The notes beneath the pieces are model-generated. The model saw only the letters and a list, made by a program, of their open reading frames with translations, was not told the origin of the DNA and did no database searches. The position numbers and the translations under genes were made by a program. A DNA stretch of 64,000 nucleotides from an uncultured Verrucomicrobiota bacterium (GTDB lineage Bacteria; Verrucomicrobiota; Kiritimatiellia; CAIVKH01), in NCBI GenBank assembly GCA_937873455.1, contig CALMYG010000001.1, positions 1 to 64,000 of the forward strand, in the 5' to 3' direction. Positions 45,401 to 54,200 of the stretch are shown here, one piece after another. Position 1 is the first letter of the stretch; each line of letters opens with the position of its first letter.

Positions 45401-48400
45401 GTACTCGTCTCGTTGACGTTGATCCCGCTACCGGCGTCCTGCACCAGCCCGGTAATGGCCCAAACGGTTCCACCGACCAGCTCGGATACGGTGAGGGTGG
45501 CGTTACCGCTGCTGCCGAATATTCTGAAGTCCTGCACTACCGGCGGGGTGGTATCGTCATCCACCACCGTGAAGGTGATCGGGGTATTGTTGGAAAGAAC
45601 TGCTACATTTACTGCCTGTACGCCGTTGGACGAAACCGCGCTCCAGCGTCCGGTGTGGACACCGAGAATTACGTTGGCTTGGGCAACGCCGGCGTGAACA
45701 TTATTGGAGGCTACCAGGGTCCGGCCGCTGTCCTGGTAGGTAAAGTTCGTGAAGGCAACGTCGGCGAGAATCTCGGTGCCGCTGGGATTGAACAGGTCGT
45801 AGTTGGGAATGAAGAACGGCGATGTGGTGTTCACCGACTCCACCCCGTCCTGGGACCGCAAGGTAATCATCACCGGGAACGTTCCGGCCGCGACCTGGTT
45901 GTCGAATACGTGGTTGGTGGCGTTGCCGATCCCGTAGTTGGTCGCGACCACCGCGCCGAGTCCGAGCAAGTCCGCCCATGTGGTCGCCACGCGGATTTCA
46001 TCAAACCACATGTTGCCGATCGATTCTCCGGAAAAACCGCCGCCGCCGATACGCACGCCATCAATGGCGTTGATGCCGGACCCGGGCACGGTCGCGGTGA
46101 CTTCCCAGGAACCGGGCTCGGAGCCGGGCACGGTTGCCGTCCAGTGATACACGTTTGCCTGTAGCTGCCGGGTGGCAAAGGTGTACTTGGCAACGATGAG
46201 GTAGGCGTTGTTGGTTGATGCCTCGGTACCGCCAAGGGTCGTTGATCCGTTCACCTTGGTCGCGCCGAAGGTGTCGACAGCCAGCACGGCGCCGCCGCCG
46301 GCCTTTCCGACAAAGCCGGTTTCGACCGCGCCGTTCATCAGGCTGATGCCCATAAATTTATTGTTGCCGGGATACCGGTATGCGACCAAACCGGCCACAA
46401 ACAGTTCGCCGGAGTTGACGGAGGCGAATGTTTTCCGCGCGAACGCGCTTTCGTTGACACCAAGGCCGCCCACGGTAAACCGGTTGGCGGTGTGTGGCGG
46501 ATAATTCACCGGGCTCTGCAGCCCGGGCACATCGGCGCCGCCGGCGGCGGAAAAGTTGGTCTGGGCTCTCCACGTGCCGCTGCCCGAGGTAATCCAGCCG
46601 CCGGTCCAACCTTGGCCTGTATTAAAACCGGAAATGGCCGCACCATTGGTATAAGCACCGGGATCGACGATTTCGCCGGTACGGTAGGACCCGACGGTGG
46701 CGTTTGCACTTACGCCGGGGGAGTAGTTGTTGTTATTGATGGAATAAAACGCGTAGTGGTGGGTGGAGCCGGGGGCAACCACATGTTCGAAATTCGAGGT
46801 GGCGGTGTTGACGGCAAGCACACGCGACCCATCAGCAAAGGCATACCCTACCGAGTAGGAGGTTCCGTTTGTCGGAACGGTTGGCGCTCCGCCCGCGCGG
46901 TGAATGATCATGACATTGTAGCCGGCATCCCGGGTCCACGATAAGCGGATCAGCTCGTTGCCGTCGGCCGTGGCGGATTGCGCCGAGGGATTTGGAATCG
47001 CCGTGATCGTCCAGGATACGGGAATGGTGATCGGGCCGTTGGTCGCGGTAGCCGAGGATACGGTGATGGTCGCGTTGGACGTTCCGACCTGCTGGCCGCC
47101 GAGGGCCACCGGCACGGCGCTGTGCGTCGCCCCTGCCCCCGCCCCCACCGAGCCGGAGTTGGGCGAAATGTTCAGCCAGGTCACATTTGACGCCACCGTG
47201 TAGGCCATCGTGCCCAACACGCTGTTGGTCACATGAAAACTCTGCGCGGACGGCGCGGAACCCAACACCGACGAGAAGGCAAGCGACGGCGGCGCGGTGG
47301 TGATGGCCGGGGCGACTCCGAATCCTTGAATCGCGAAGTTAAACGGATTTTCGGTGAGGCCATCGGCAAAGTTGTCGTCGTTGTTGGAAAAACTAATTTC
47401 CGCGGTGCGGAGGCCGGTCGCGGAGGGGGTAAATTGCACGGTGAACGTGGTGCTGTTACTCGGGTTCAGGGTTGAAGCCGGTTGCACCGTCACCACAAAA
47501 TTCGCGGCGTGTGTTCCGCTGGTGGTTACATTTCCAATCGTCATCGCCCGGTTGCCGGAGTTCGTAATCGTGTACGTTCTGCTCAACGAACTCCCCACCG
47601 TGCCGACGGAACCAAAATCCGTATGATTGGCCAGCGAAGGAGAGCTTGAACCATCCGCGATGTTGTTGCCATTGCCACTCACCGCCACTTCCACAAAGGT
47701 GCCGGTGCCCTGAAGGCGGAAACTGTAGGGATTTTTTGACCCGGGGACGTTGTTCGTGAACTGAATGTCAGCAGTTAGCACACCCGATGTGGACGGGTTG
47801 AATTGCACCTGGAAGGTTGTGGTTGCACCCGCTGCAATCGAGGCGGCGGGTTGTGCGGTAACAATAAAGTTGCTGGCCGCGCCGGTGACCGCGGAGGTCG
47901 TCACGTTGCCGATGCCGAGCGTCGCATTGCCGCTGTTGGTGATAGTGAACGTCCGGGTTAATGTGCCGCCGGCAACCAGAACATCGCCGTAATCCGTGTG
48001 GTTGGCGGTGGAAGGAGCCGTCGAGCCATCGGAAATGATTAGGCCGTTGCCGAAGACTTCGACATCGGGATCAGAGGAAATCACCACGAGAAACAGCTCG
48101 CCGCCGGTGATGCTCAAGGACGCGGAAGCCCCGGCGGTGAGACCATTTCCGGCCACGGTGACCGAGGATGGCGCGATCCCGCCAACGGAACTCGACGCCC
48201 CCTTGGAGATCAGCTTGTAACTGCCCGCTCCGAGCGCCGCGCCGGTATTGGTCACGATCACGGAATTGCCGGCGGTCACGTTGAACGAACCATTTCCGGA
48301 AATAGCCAGCGGTGCGCCGCCGCCACTGGAGAAGTGGCCGAAGACGATGGACCCACTCGACGCCATGGTCAGGGTACCGGTGCTGGATGCGGTATGGATG

Positions 48401-49986
48401 GTCGCCGGCGATCCCGATGCACTGGCGATGATCGTGATCCCCTGTCCGCTGGCCAAGGTCAGAGCGGAAGCGCGGGTGGAGACATCCCAGACGGCATTCG
48501 TGCCGATGAAGACCCGGGGCGAATTGGCGATGTTCCCGCCATCCCACAATCCCAGCGTTCCGGAGTTGATCACGGTGTCGCCGGAATACGTGTTGGCCGC
48601 AAACAGGCGCATGGTTGAGGTGCCGCTGCCGGAGAAGGTCAAGCCGCCACCGCCGGAAATCGCGTTCATGAAATAGGTGCCTTTGTTGGCTCCGTTGACC
48701 GTTAAAATTGCCCCGCTTCCAATAGTCGCCAGGCCGGAATTTGCCGCTGCCTTCTCCCGCAAGCTGCCCACGCTTATGCTGACCTCGGTGGTCAGTGCCG
48801 CGCCGGATGCGATGAAAATGTCCGATCCGTTGCCGACCGTACCGCCGGAAATCACGGTAATCGCGCCGGCGTCAATGGTGGTCGATCCGGTGTAGGCGTT
48901 ATTACCGCCAAGCCTCAAGACCCCGCCACCCTGCTTGACCAGTCCGTTGCCGCCATCGTTGGAAATCGCCCCGCTGATTGTCGCGGTGTGGGCAGTGGGC
49001 AAGGTAATGGTGCGCTGGCCGCCGTTGAAATCCATTGGCCCGCTGAAGGTCAGCGATCCATTGTTTGCATTGGAGAAGGTTACCGAGGTTTGCAGGATCG
49101 AGGCCCCGGAAAGGGTGGCCGCGCCGGCGGCAATATTACCTATGGTTTTCTGACCGGAACTGCCGGACCGCACGGTGATGCGGTTCGATACCGTCACCCC
49201 GGATGCGCCGATCAGCAGGCGTGCCGGATTGGATCCCGAAGTGTTGCCGAGCAGAATTGAATTGGTGTGTCCGCGGCCGGTCGTAGCCTCATAGCGAAGG
49301 GCCCCGTTCAGCACGGTCATGGTTCCCTGATTGGTTGGCGTTCCGGTGATCTGAACCGTGGAGTTTTGTTGAATCGTCAATCCCCCGTTGCCGCGCAGTT
49401 CCCCGCGAATGGTCAGGGTATGATTATTATCGCCCCAGACATTAACGTTATTGCCGCGTACATCCAAGCGGTCCACGACCAGACTTCCGCTTACCGGATT
49501 GATTTCACCGTTGTTAAAACCAAACGCAATGGGAAATGCCAGCGTCTTGGTTCCGGTGTCGTTGTTCTCTATCCGGGGAGCATTGCCGCCGAAATCGAAG
49601 AATACGTTTTCGGTGGTCCCGGTGATGGTACGGGCGCTGCTCGCCCCGGCATTAAATAACAAGCGGTAGCGGCTGGTTGCCGATAAATTATTGGTGTTGG
49701 TTTGAGTCTTGTGGTTGTTGTCGAACACGATGACTTCACTGCCGGCCGGCGCCTCGGTGAATCCACGCCACCAGTTGTTGGCGGTATTCCAGTTTCGTCC
49801 GTCGCCCTCGGCGGAATCGCCTCGCCAAAAGTACGTAACCTGCGCCGACGTCGTAAGCGGCGCGGCGAGCAACAACGCGATCCGTAAAACGTTCCAAGGA
49901 TTGGAACGTTTACCCGCGCGACCTTCCAACGTTTGGAACTTTTTTACCTCCATATTCTGAGGCTCTGAGTTGTACATTCCGGTCAT
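39499..49986 (-). CDS. giant exported surface protein with beta-helix, Ig-like and LamG-like modules (copy 2)
   Basis: A 3495-residue secreted protein. A signal peptide with an extended n-region ends near residue 49 (LLLAAPLTTSAQ). Residues about 50-630 are autotransporter-associated beta-strand repeats (GGGLTFSGSGTSTMRLFAANTYS type). Two choice-of-anchor-D (HYDIN-like) Ig modules follow near 640-885, a BACON-like domain near 890-990, then alternating fibronectin-III-like and LamG/concanavalin-like modules: repeats starting GEIVDPGAYTNG (~1105), GEIVDPFTNTLG (~1730) and GIVEDKFDYGAGN (~2315). A C-terminal globular domain (about 3240-3495) ends in TNRPVFYSPPTRNFTP. No outer-membrane barrel is visible. 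It is a paralogue of the 4114-residue protein upstream. Residues 15-34 are encoded by a palindrome pair. GGAGG at 49997-50001 supports the start at 49986. Confidence 0.85.
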   Translation of the reverse strand: MTGMYNSEPQNMEVKKFQTLEGRAGKRSNPWNVLRIALLLAAPLTTSAQVTYFWRGDSAEGDGRNWNTANNWWRGFTEAPAGSEVIVFDNNHKTQTNTNNLSATSRYRLLFNAGASSARTITGTTENVFFDFGGNAPRIENNDTGTKTLAFPIAFGFNNGEINPVSGSLVVDRLDVRGNNVNVWGDNNHTLTIRGELRGNGGLTIQQNSTVQITGTPTNQGTMTVLNGALRYEATTGRGHTNSILLGNTSGSNPARLLIGASGVTVSNRITVRSGSSGQKTIGNIAAGAATLSGASILQTSVTFSNANNGSLTFSGPMDFNGGQRTITLPTAHTATISGAISNDGGNGLVKQGGGVLRLGGNNAYTGSTTIDAGAITVISGGTVGNGSDIFIASGAALTTEVSISVGSLREKAAANSGLATIGSGAILTVNGANKGTYFMNAISGGGGLTFSGSGTSTMRLFAANTYSGDTVINSGTLGLWDGGNIANSPRVFIGTNAVWDVSTRASALTLASGQGITIIASASGSPATIHTASSTGTLTMASSGSIVFGHFSSGGGAPLAISGNGSFNVTAGNSVIVTNTGAALGAGSYKLISKGASSSVGGIAPSSVTVAGNGLTAGASASLSITGGELFLVVISSDPDVEVFGNGLIISDGSTAPSTANHTDYGDVLVAGGTLTRTFTITNSGNATLGIGNVTTSAVTGAASNFIVTAQPAASIAAGATTTFQVQFNPSTSGVLTADIQFTNNVPGSKNPYSFRLQGTGTFVEVAVSGNGNNIADGSSSPSLANHTDFGSVGTVGSSLSRTYTITNSGNRAMTIGNVTTSGTHAANFVVTVQPASTLNPSNSTTFTVQFTPSATGLRTAEISFSNNDDNFADGLTENPFNFAIQGFGVAPAITTAPPSLAFSSVLGSAPSAQSFHVTNSVLGTMAYTVASNVTWLNISPNSGSVGAGAGATHSAVPVALGGQQVGTSNATITVSSATATNGPITIPVSWTITAIPNPSAQSATADGNELIRLSWTRDAGYNVMIIHRAGGAPTVPTNGTSYSVGYAFADGSRVLAVNTATSNFEHVVAPGSTHHYAFYSINNNNYSPGVSANATVGSYRTGEIVDPGAYTNGAAISGFNTGQGWTGGWITSGSGTWRAQTNFSAAGGADVPGLQSPVNYPPHTANRFTVGGLGVNESAFARKTFASVNSGELFVAGLVAYRYPGNNKFMGISLMNGAVETGFVGKAGGGAVLAVDTFGATKVNGSTTLGGTEASTNNAYLIVAKYTFATRQLQANVYHWTATVPGSEPGSWEVTATVPGSGINAIDGVRIGGGGFSGESIGNMWFDEIRVATTWADLLGLGAVVATNYGIGNATNHVFDNQVAAGTFPVMITLRSQDGVESVNTTSPFFIPNYDLFNPSGTEILADVAFTNFTYQDSGRTLVASNNVHAGVAQANVILGVHTGRWSAVSSNGVQAVNVAVLSNNTPITFTVVDDDTTPPVVQDFRIFGSSGNATLTVSELVGGTVWAITGLVQDAGSGINVNETSTTQPNSSPYFELWDASGVMRLRQAFNQIPFTNAQATTLSPIGSTNNNALASAPLGVWTARVVVADADNDRLNDRLFTTNDLPFTVVIGESAAGISDLPTLVTITSTFGTVAGSAPWPNLTVTNTGTGPLIYNAEITYNSGFGWISVAPTNGEINTAGGTQIHTSSVNVASLNPGTYEAVIAFTGNQTNGTRFVTNRLTVIGYNAGEIVDPFTNTLGAVNGATGGSGWTNAWTASGTFSFSAGNLATPNNYPAGAGNRICGNSVGADITARRHFDAFTGGKIFMAVAAQKSDGNSDGYFGISFMNGLAEVAFAGKLFNDGNFGLDLGSNGGSQSGGFGANGTSVYMFIGMYDFDTDTFHVRAYNSGDTLPLTEPTWGASRSPNTPVSRIDGVRLAAKDEGTVCFDEIRVANSWEALLNQFTTTPTLHATSLTFTNLTPNAMTVGWTPGNGLNRIVVAREGSPVTFIPTNGTAYTANNDFSSAPDLGGGNKVVYNASGSSVPLTGLNAETRYYFAVFEYNGADATASYYTNAGFLTGNRWTLSTEPAQNASGLNAFTAGDTSISNTWTAAAGSPSASGYIILRSFSPVTAVPVNGTGYTNNQVVGGAVVSLVSPGTAETFLHTGLASCSNFHFAIYSFRWNGSAAETYNYNTATAPSASAETSCEAPSVQASDIVFTLIGTNRIGLSFTSGNGQGRVVVVRGTNAVNQNPVDGTAYSAGAVFGSGTHLGDGNFVVLAGTGTLVEVTGLAPGVTYHFRVFEYNGAGSGIDYNVDTASGNPRSTATASFGIVEDKFDYGAGNMFGANGGTGWTNSWGTLSGQIDVADGNFGAFGAYPDDSGTRQGFLNSASVRSAHRNFPPRTSGKLYFAIKINMGSAAQNAFFGINILNGAASGSAGANAVTGFFGKAFGVADMKLSLGHNGNLSTNRIDGANPGYQFNVGTGNDYLMVAMYDFDTREFKARGYTATQLAHTDPNRENAWLVEMNNVHIDRIDGIEIIGSGLGNCYFDHIRIGPSWEEVMWNLPDNWHEDNGPTPTLVYIGTNYNSSVYNQVVTNLSDAELKSASFIDFAVRWDSPSGVFVQNTTTNHIGSPDGRITPNWDPLAIGAATNPFNLDRFFTNIFGTNRAHVVTTYQFAAFNITNIDFDLQYFVTVSAETDPGGSTVTAPSGGAAVPVNRAVTINEPLRFYVYDDDTNAPIRGATAMNIKVDGSAASFQQAGDVRRFFITDGDLAAHGMDVAIKAYDAYSGLQRASAGSATTNMNISITNLVVSNISYFAEGRSTPTANTTNPLASNVWSFANTVFDFNQITTLWGGDGSSLQGQDLPVYATVPDNDDDRIDDQEFLYSELFGIIRVIDDDVAGPVMTTARVAGAVSNAWMSASSLTLQWEQAVDDLSGVYQHRFIIPSISPVFPTNIADGGGVGGAVTSAVVSILGQQGVLTGYVFAVDDDNDRMNDRAMGNVVEVVVRVDTNPPPPVNALRASDAAGDDLFDITIDESSEIKVEWSAFSSQAEAAGWRQLDQEPLSPWDTYLITYHEVLDTNGAPIAGAVTTVLDRSTTGWSNVLNAHTFTNLVLSNLNFDAYYAISIQGRDAAGNIGLVTSVVGNTDRFAVTQGVARAGLATSALWTGPTNDLVFRDYDVLYVDSPLGFRNTLSNQWQFMLFTNRPAMRDEGDLGRTRPGDLTNDTYRFYRVARQDRWQTANTPRIGSPEVYVTKGIALNPGENWYSMFAFPDPATTNELESTVAHVFGTNLLHIGPNPLTSTRISWFGNTTSGDALGSTPTSVVWLSSSGWQYFLGGSGSANDKRVPLNQGFMIRMPTSANPTNIPLIGRLPTQGIVHVISGVGASFTNPTYHIVSHAIPERVSLINLGITTNNGFRGGMNIGQSDEIRILNNAPNENGVSSGSISLPKARIFWRTSDNTWRFAGTLASASGYVVEPDDAVIIVKRHPTTLYWTNRPVFYSPPTRNFTP
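39515..39552. repeat. 38-bp 3'-end block identical to 51228-51265
   Basis: An uninterrupted 38-base identity between the 3' ends of the two giant genes, encoding WTNRPVFYSPPTR near the C-terminus. Flanking bases differ on both sides. Confidence 0.9.
49887..49938. repeat. paired TTCCAA/TTGGAA palindromes within the giant gene's 5' end
   Basis: AAACGTTCCAA (49887-49897), GGA, TTGGAACGTTT (49901-49911) is a perfect 11-bp inverted repeat. TTCCAA (49924-49929), CGT, TTGGAA (49933-49938) is a second, 12 bases away. Both are in frame and encode FQTLE and SNPWN in the n-region of the signal peptide. Confidence 0.85.
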
Positions 49987-50117
49987 AACAATCGAGCCTC
50001 CGGCGGGGAAGCTATGAATATAAACGCAATCAAACGCATAAGTTTTCCTAACATATTCGGCGGCACTAGACCGATGGGCCTATCGTGGTCGTTTTCATTC
50101 GGCAGGACTTCGTGCGC

Positions 50118-51008
50118 TTACTCAGGCGCCAAATGCACCCGGAAATGGGGGTTTTCGAGAAGAGCACCGTTGGTGAACGTGATGCTGATCGTATCACCGG
50201 TAGCACTCACCGGATCATACACGCTGATATATTCGATCAAGGCATCGTTTAAAGAATTCGTGGTGAACTCCAACTGGTAGGTCCGGCCGGACACTGCGCT
50301 CCACTCGACAATCAGATCGGCGGCGCCGGCATAGGACAGCTCCACCATCCGCAAAAAGTCCTCGTCATTCAATGGATCGGTTCCGGCCAGAAACTCGTGA
50401 TAATCGGAAACGCCGTCACCATCGGTGTCGGGCTCAAGCGGATTAGTACCGAGGCTTTTTTCCCATGAGTTGGAAAGACCGTCGCCGTCATCGTCGTTGG
50501 GATCGATCTCAATGTTCGTTTGGGGAATTTCGATCCAGAAAATATCGGATTCTCCGCTGGCATTGGGTAGCGCGGTAAACACCCTACTGTTCCCATAAAA
50601 AGAGGAATCTTCAACGGTTGGCCGGTTGTAGACGCGAGCGAACAAGACCTGTTGGGTGGCGCGATTCATGGGGGCAATGATTCCGAAAAACTGACCGGAA
50701 CTTTCGTCCACCACATTTTCGCCGATAAAGGTTGTATGGAGAATGGGTGTGTTGATGTTTGGCGTACCATCCGGGTTGGGTTGAATCGTCAAGAGATCGC
50801 CGGGGTATCGCAGCAAGTGAACCAAGGCGCCGGGGTTTGATGCGGTTCCGGGGAGAAGATTGCCAAACTCGTCTTGTATTGGGTAAGCGGTTCCGTAGGT
50901 AAGGGAATTATCTATCGCTTGCGGGAATGCCGTTCCGGACACGAGCACCCAACAAACAAGCGCACCAACCGCATTACTCATGAACTTGCCAAAACTTTCC
51001 ATATCCAT
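50118..51008 (-). CDS. exported TSP3-type calcium-binding protein (copy 2)
   Basis: A 296-residue secreted protein. A signal peptide covers residues 1-31 (hydrophobic core ending TAFPQA). An N-terminal domain of about 130 residues (GTAYPIQDEFGNLLPG ... VLFARVYNRPTVEDSSFYGNS) is of a type I cannot name. A thrombospondin-3-like segment near 170-215 has the Ca-binding repeats [15 protein letters not shown] and [12 protein letters not shown]. The C-terminal ~80 residues (VSGRTYQLEFTTNSLN ... ALLENPHFRV) match the C-terminal beta domain frequent in Verrucomicrobia/Kiritimatiellota exported proteins. It precedes a giant protein gene, and a paralogue precedes the other giant gene, so the pair probably works together. 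It has its own promoter. Confidence 0.82.
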   Translation of the reverse strand: MDMESFGKFMSNAVGALVCWVLVSGTAFPQAIDNSLTYGTAYPIQDEFGNLLPGTASNPGALVHLLRYPGDLLTIQPNPDGTPNINTPILHTTFIGENVVDESSGQFFGIIAPMNRATQQVLFARVYNRPTVEDSSFYGNSRVFTALPNASGESDIFWIEIPQTNIEIDPNDDDGDGLSNSWEKSLGTNPLEPDTDGDGVSDYHEFLAGTDPLNDEDFLRMVELSYAGAADLIVEWSAVSGRTYQLEFTTNSLNDALIEYISVYDPVSATGDTISITFTNGALLENPHFRVHLAPE

Positions 51009-51063
51009 ATTCCTTGCCGATTACATCAACCCCGCGCTCATAGCCGTATTGCGAGCACACGAC

Positions 51064-51095
51064 CCCGATGCTATCGATCGGAGCAATAGATCGGG
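51064..51095 (-). promoter_or_regulatory. leader hairpin of the TSP3-type gene
   Basis: On the minus strand CCCGATCTAT pairs with ATAGCATCGGG (one bulged C), loop of about 11 bases. It lies in the predicted 117-base 5' leader, 55 bases before the ATG. No T-tract, so not a terminator for the upstream gene. Confidence 0.3.
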
Positions 51096-51131
51096 AAACC
51101 ACCGGAAGCTGGGCCTGTTAGGCTTACGTTA

Positions 51132-51160
51132 GTAATACGTTATAGCCGACGATTGGTCAA
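51132..51160 (-). promoter_or_regulatory. promoter of the second TSP3/giant module
   Basis: On the minus strand TTGACC (51155-51160), 17-bp spacer, TATTAC (51132-51137), in the 203-bp gap between the first giant gene and the TSP3-type gene. It would give module 2 its own transcript start near 51125. Confidence 0.5.
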
Positions 51161-51211
51161 GTGCGCGGAAGGATATGACGAGGATGCGCTAAACGATACA
51201 TGAACGCCCCA

Positions 51212-54200
51212 TCAAGGGGTAAAGTTCCGGGTTGGCGGACTGTAGAAGACCGGCCGGTTGGTCCAGGTGATGGTGGTGGGATGACGGCGTACAAAGATCA
51301 CGGCGTCATCCGGCTCGATTACGTAATTTGAGGCCGGAATGTTGGCGATGACTTCCCGCCAGGTATTGTCGGTGGTGCGCCAGAAAATGCGGGCTTTGGG
51401 TGCGATCAGCGATCCGCTGCCCAAGTTATTGGTCGGGGAGTTGCTGAGAATGCGGATTTCGTCGGATTGCCCGATGTTGGGTCCGCCCACAAAGCCGTTG
51501 TTGGTGGAAATGCCCAAATCGATCAGGGAGACGCGTTCGGGCATGGCGTGACTGAGGATATGGTAGGTGGGATTGGTCACCGAGGCCCCGGCACCGGATA
51601 TGACATGGACGATCTCCTGGGTCGGCAGCCGACCGATTAACGGGAAATTGGTAGGATTGGCGCTGATGGGTAGTTCGATCAGGAATCCTTGATTCAACGG
51701 CACGCGTTTATCGTTGGCACTCCCCGCCCCGCCCAAGAGGTAGGTCCAACCCGAATTCGCCAACCAGACGGTCGCGGTCGGAGCGCTTCCCAGCTTATCA
51801 CCGCTAACCGTCGTTCCAAACCAGGTGATCTTGGTGGCAAACACCGAGCTGACGCCCCGCGGCAACAAGTTGGTTCCGAAAACATGGGCCACGGTACCCA
51901 GCGTTTCATTGGTGGTGGCTGGATCCGGGAAGGCAAACATCGAATGCCAGTTCTCGCCCTGATTCAGGCTGAGGCCCTTGGTGGCGTACACCTCTGGACT
52001 GCCCAAGCGCGGAAGATTGTTGGTCTGCCAACGATCCTGTTTGGCAACCCGGTAGAACCGGTAGGTCGTGCCGGTCAACAACCCGGGCGCGACCCGACCA
52101 ACGGCTCCCGTGTCCACCAGGGTCGGGCGATTGGTGTACATCAGCAGTTGCCACTGATTTGACATGGTGTTGCGGAATCCGAACGGACTCTCGACATACA
52201 GAACGTCATAATCCCGGAAGACGAGTTCATTCGTCGGACCGGTCCAGAATGCGTTGACGCCCAAGCCCACACGAGCGATCGCCTGGGTTACAGCAAAACG
52301 GTCGGTATTGCCGATTACGTTGGTGGCCAGCCCGATATTGCCGGCCAAGTCCCGGCCCTGGATGGCAATCGTGTAATAGGCATCGAAATTGAGGTTCGAA
52401 AGCACCAGATTGGTGAAGGTATGGGTATGAAGCGTATTGCTCCAGGCCGCCAGGGTGCGATCCAGCACAGTGGTCACGGCGTTGGCAACCGGAGTTCCAT
52501 TGGTATCCGCCACCTCATAGTACGTAATGATGTAGGAATCCCAGGGCGATAATGGTTCCTGGTCGGAGTTACGCCACCCGGCCGCTTCGGCTTCGGTGGC
52601 AAAGGCCGACCATTCGACCTTGATTTCGGAGGACTCGTCGATCGTGGTGTCGAACAGGTCGCCGCTCGCCGCATCGGTGGCGCGCAGAGCGCCGACGCGG
52701 GGCGGCGGATTGGTGTCCACCCTCACAAGAACGGTTACATAATTGCCCATGGCATTATCATCCGGCCGGTCGTCATCGTTATCCACGGCGAAAACATGTC
52801 CGGTTAGTACGCCTTGATTGCCGGTGATGTCGATTACGGCGGAGGTGGTTGCCGCGCTGAAAAACACCCCATCGTTGGTGGTCAGCGGCGGGATGGAGCT
52901 GATGACCGGCGGAACCACACGGTAGTAGTTGATGCCGGAGAAGTCATCCACCGCTTCGGTCCAGGTTATGGTAATTGAATCCGCGCTAATCCATTGTGGC
53001 GTACTGTTGATGGATAAATCATCCAAATACACTTGGGATCGACTGGTCCCCGTATCCACGCGGACCATGCGAAGGGTGACGCCCAGGCTATTGACCATAT
53101 CAATGTCCCAATTCAACTGCTCGTAGGAGGTATTGGTGACATTGCGGGCGCCAAGGTCCGTCCATGCACTTCCATCGCGGCGTTCCAGTCGGATTTGAGG
53201 CGTGCCGGATCCGCCGCTGACGCGTGCGGCGTAGATGCTGATACGGCCGGGGTTATCGACCGGCGGAAATTGCAGAAACGGCTGCGGGAAGGTATTGGTT
53301 AACATGCCAATGCGGCGGATACCGGTGTTCTTGGGATCGAACGTGGTGTGTAGCACGCCCTCCGCCGACCAGATGCCATAACTGTTGGTAACTGCCCACG
53401 GTGACGTGCTCGGATTGCTGTTCGGCCAACCTTCCGACGTTTCAAAGCTGGTGGCCACAATGGTATCGCCGCCCGTGCTCTCAACCACATCAGCAAAACT
53501 CATAAGCGGCCCGGTGATATCATCGTCAAAGACCTGTAACCAGCCGACGGTAGCGCTGTAGAGCGTGGCGGTATCGTTGGTGCGGTCGTTATCGGAGTCC
53601 GGAATGGTTACGGCGACCCGGTTCGAACCGCTACCGCTGGGTCCGGTGACGGCCATCAATTGGGTGATGACGGTTGTGCTGAAGAAGCCGTCGGAGAAGG
53701 TCCAGATGTTGGTCTGCGGGACGTTGGGAGCATTGACCGGAGTGGAAAGGCCGGCATTCCAACCGCCGATATGCCCGCTGAAGATGTCCTCACCAATGCT
53801 GAAACTCATGACGACATTGGTGTCGCCACTTGTTCCGCGCAATATTCCGGAGTGGACATCCCGTGCGCCAAACGTCAACTGGAGGGCACGGGAACCGGCG
53901 AGCGCCAACTCCTCGTCGGTGATGGCGAAAACCGTATTGGATCCGGTGCCGGTGCGGCGTGCATAGGTACCGCGGATCAAGGTATCGCCGCTGCCAATGG
54001 CCACGCCATTCGTGGCGGCAAAGAACGGGCGTCCGGCGGCTCCGGCATAATGAATGGTGAAAGGTTCCGGAGGATCAATATCATCATCCAGCAGGCGGAT
54101 GAACCCCATCACGGCGTTGCTCAAGAACATCTGGTCGTCCACCCGGTCATTATCCGCATCGGGAATGGTCGCGGTAATTTCAATATCCTGGCCTTGCAGG

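Noticed and set aside
50455..50530. EF-hand calcium site in the TSP3-type protein
   Set aside because: The DxNxDGDG repeats lack flanking EF-hand helices and match thrombospondin-3/dockerin-like repeats better.
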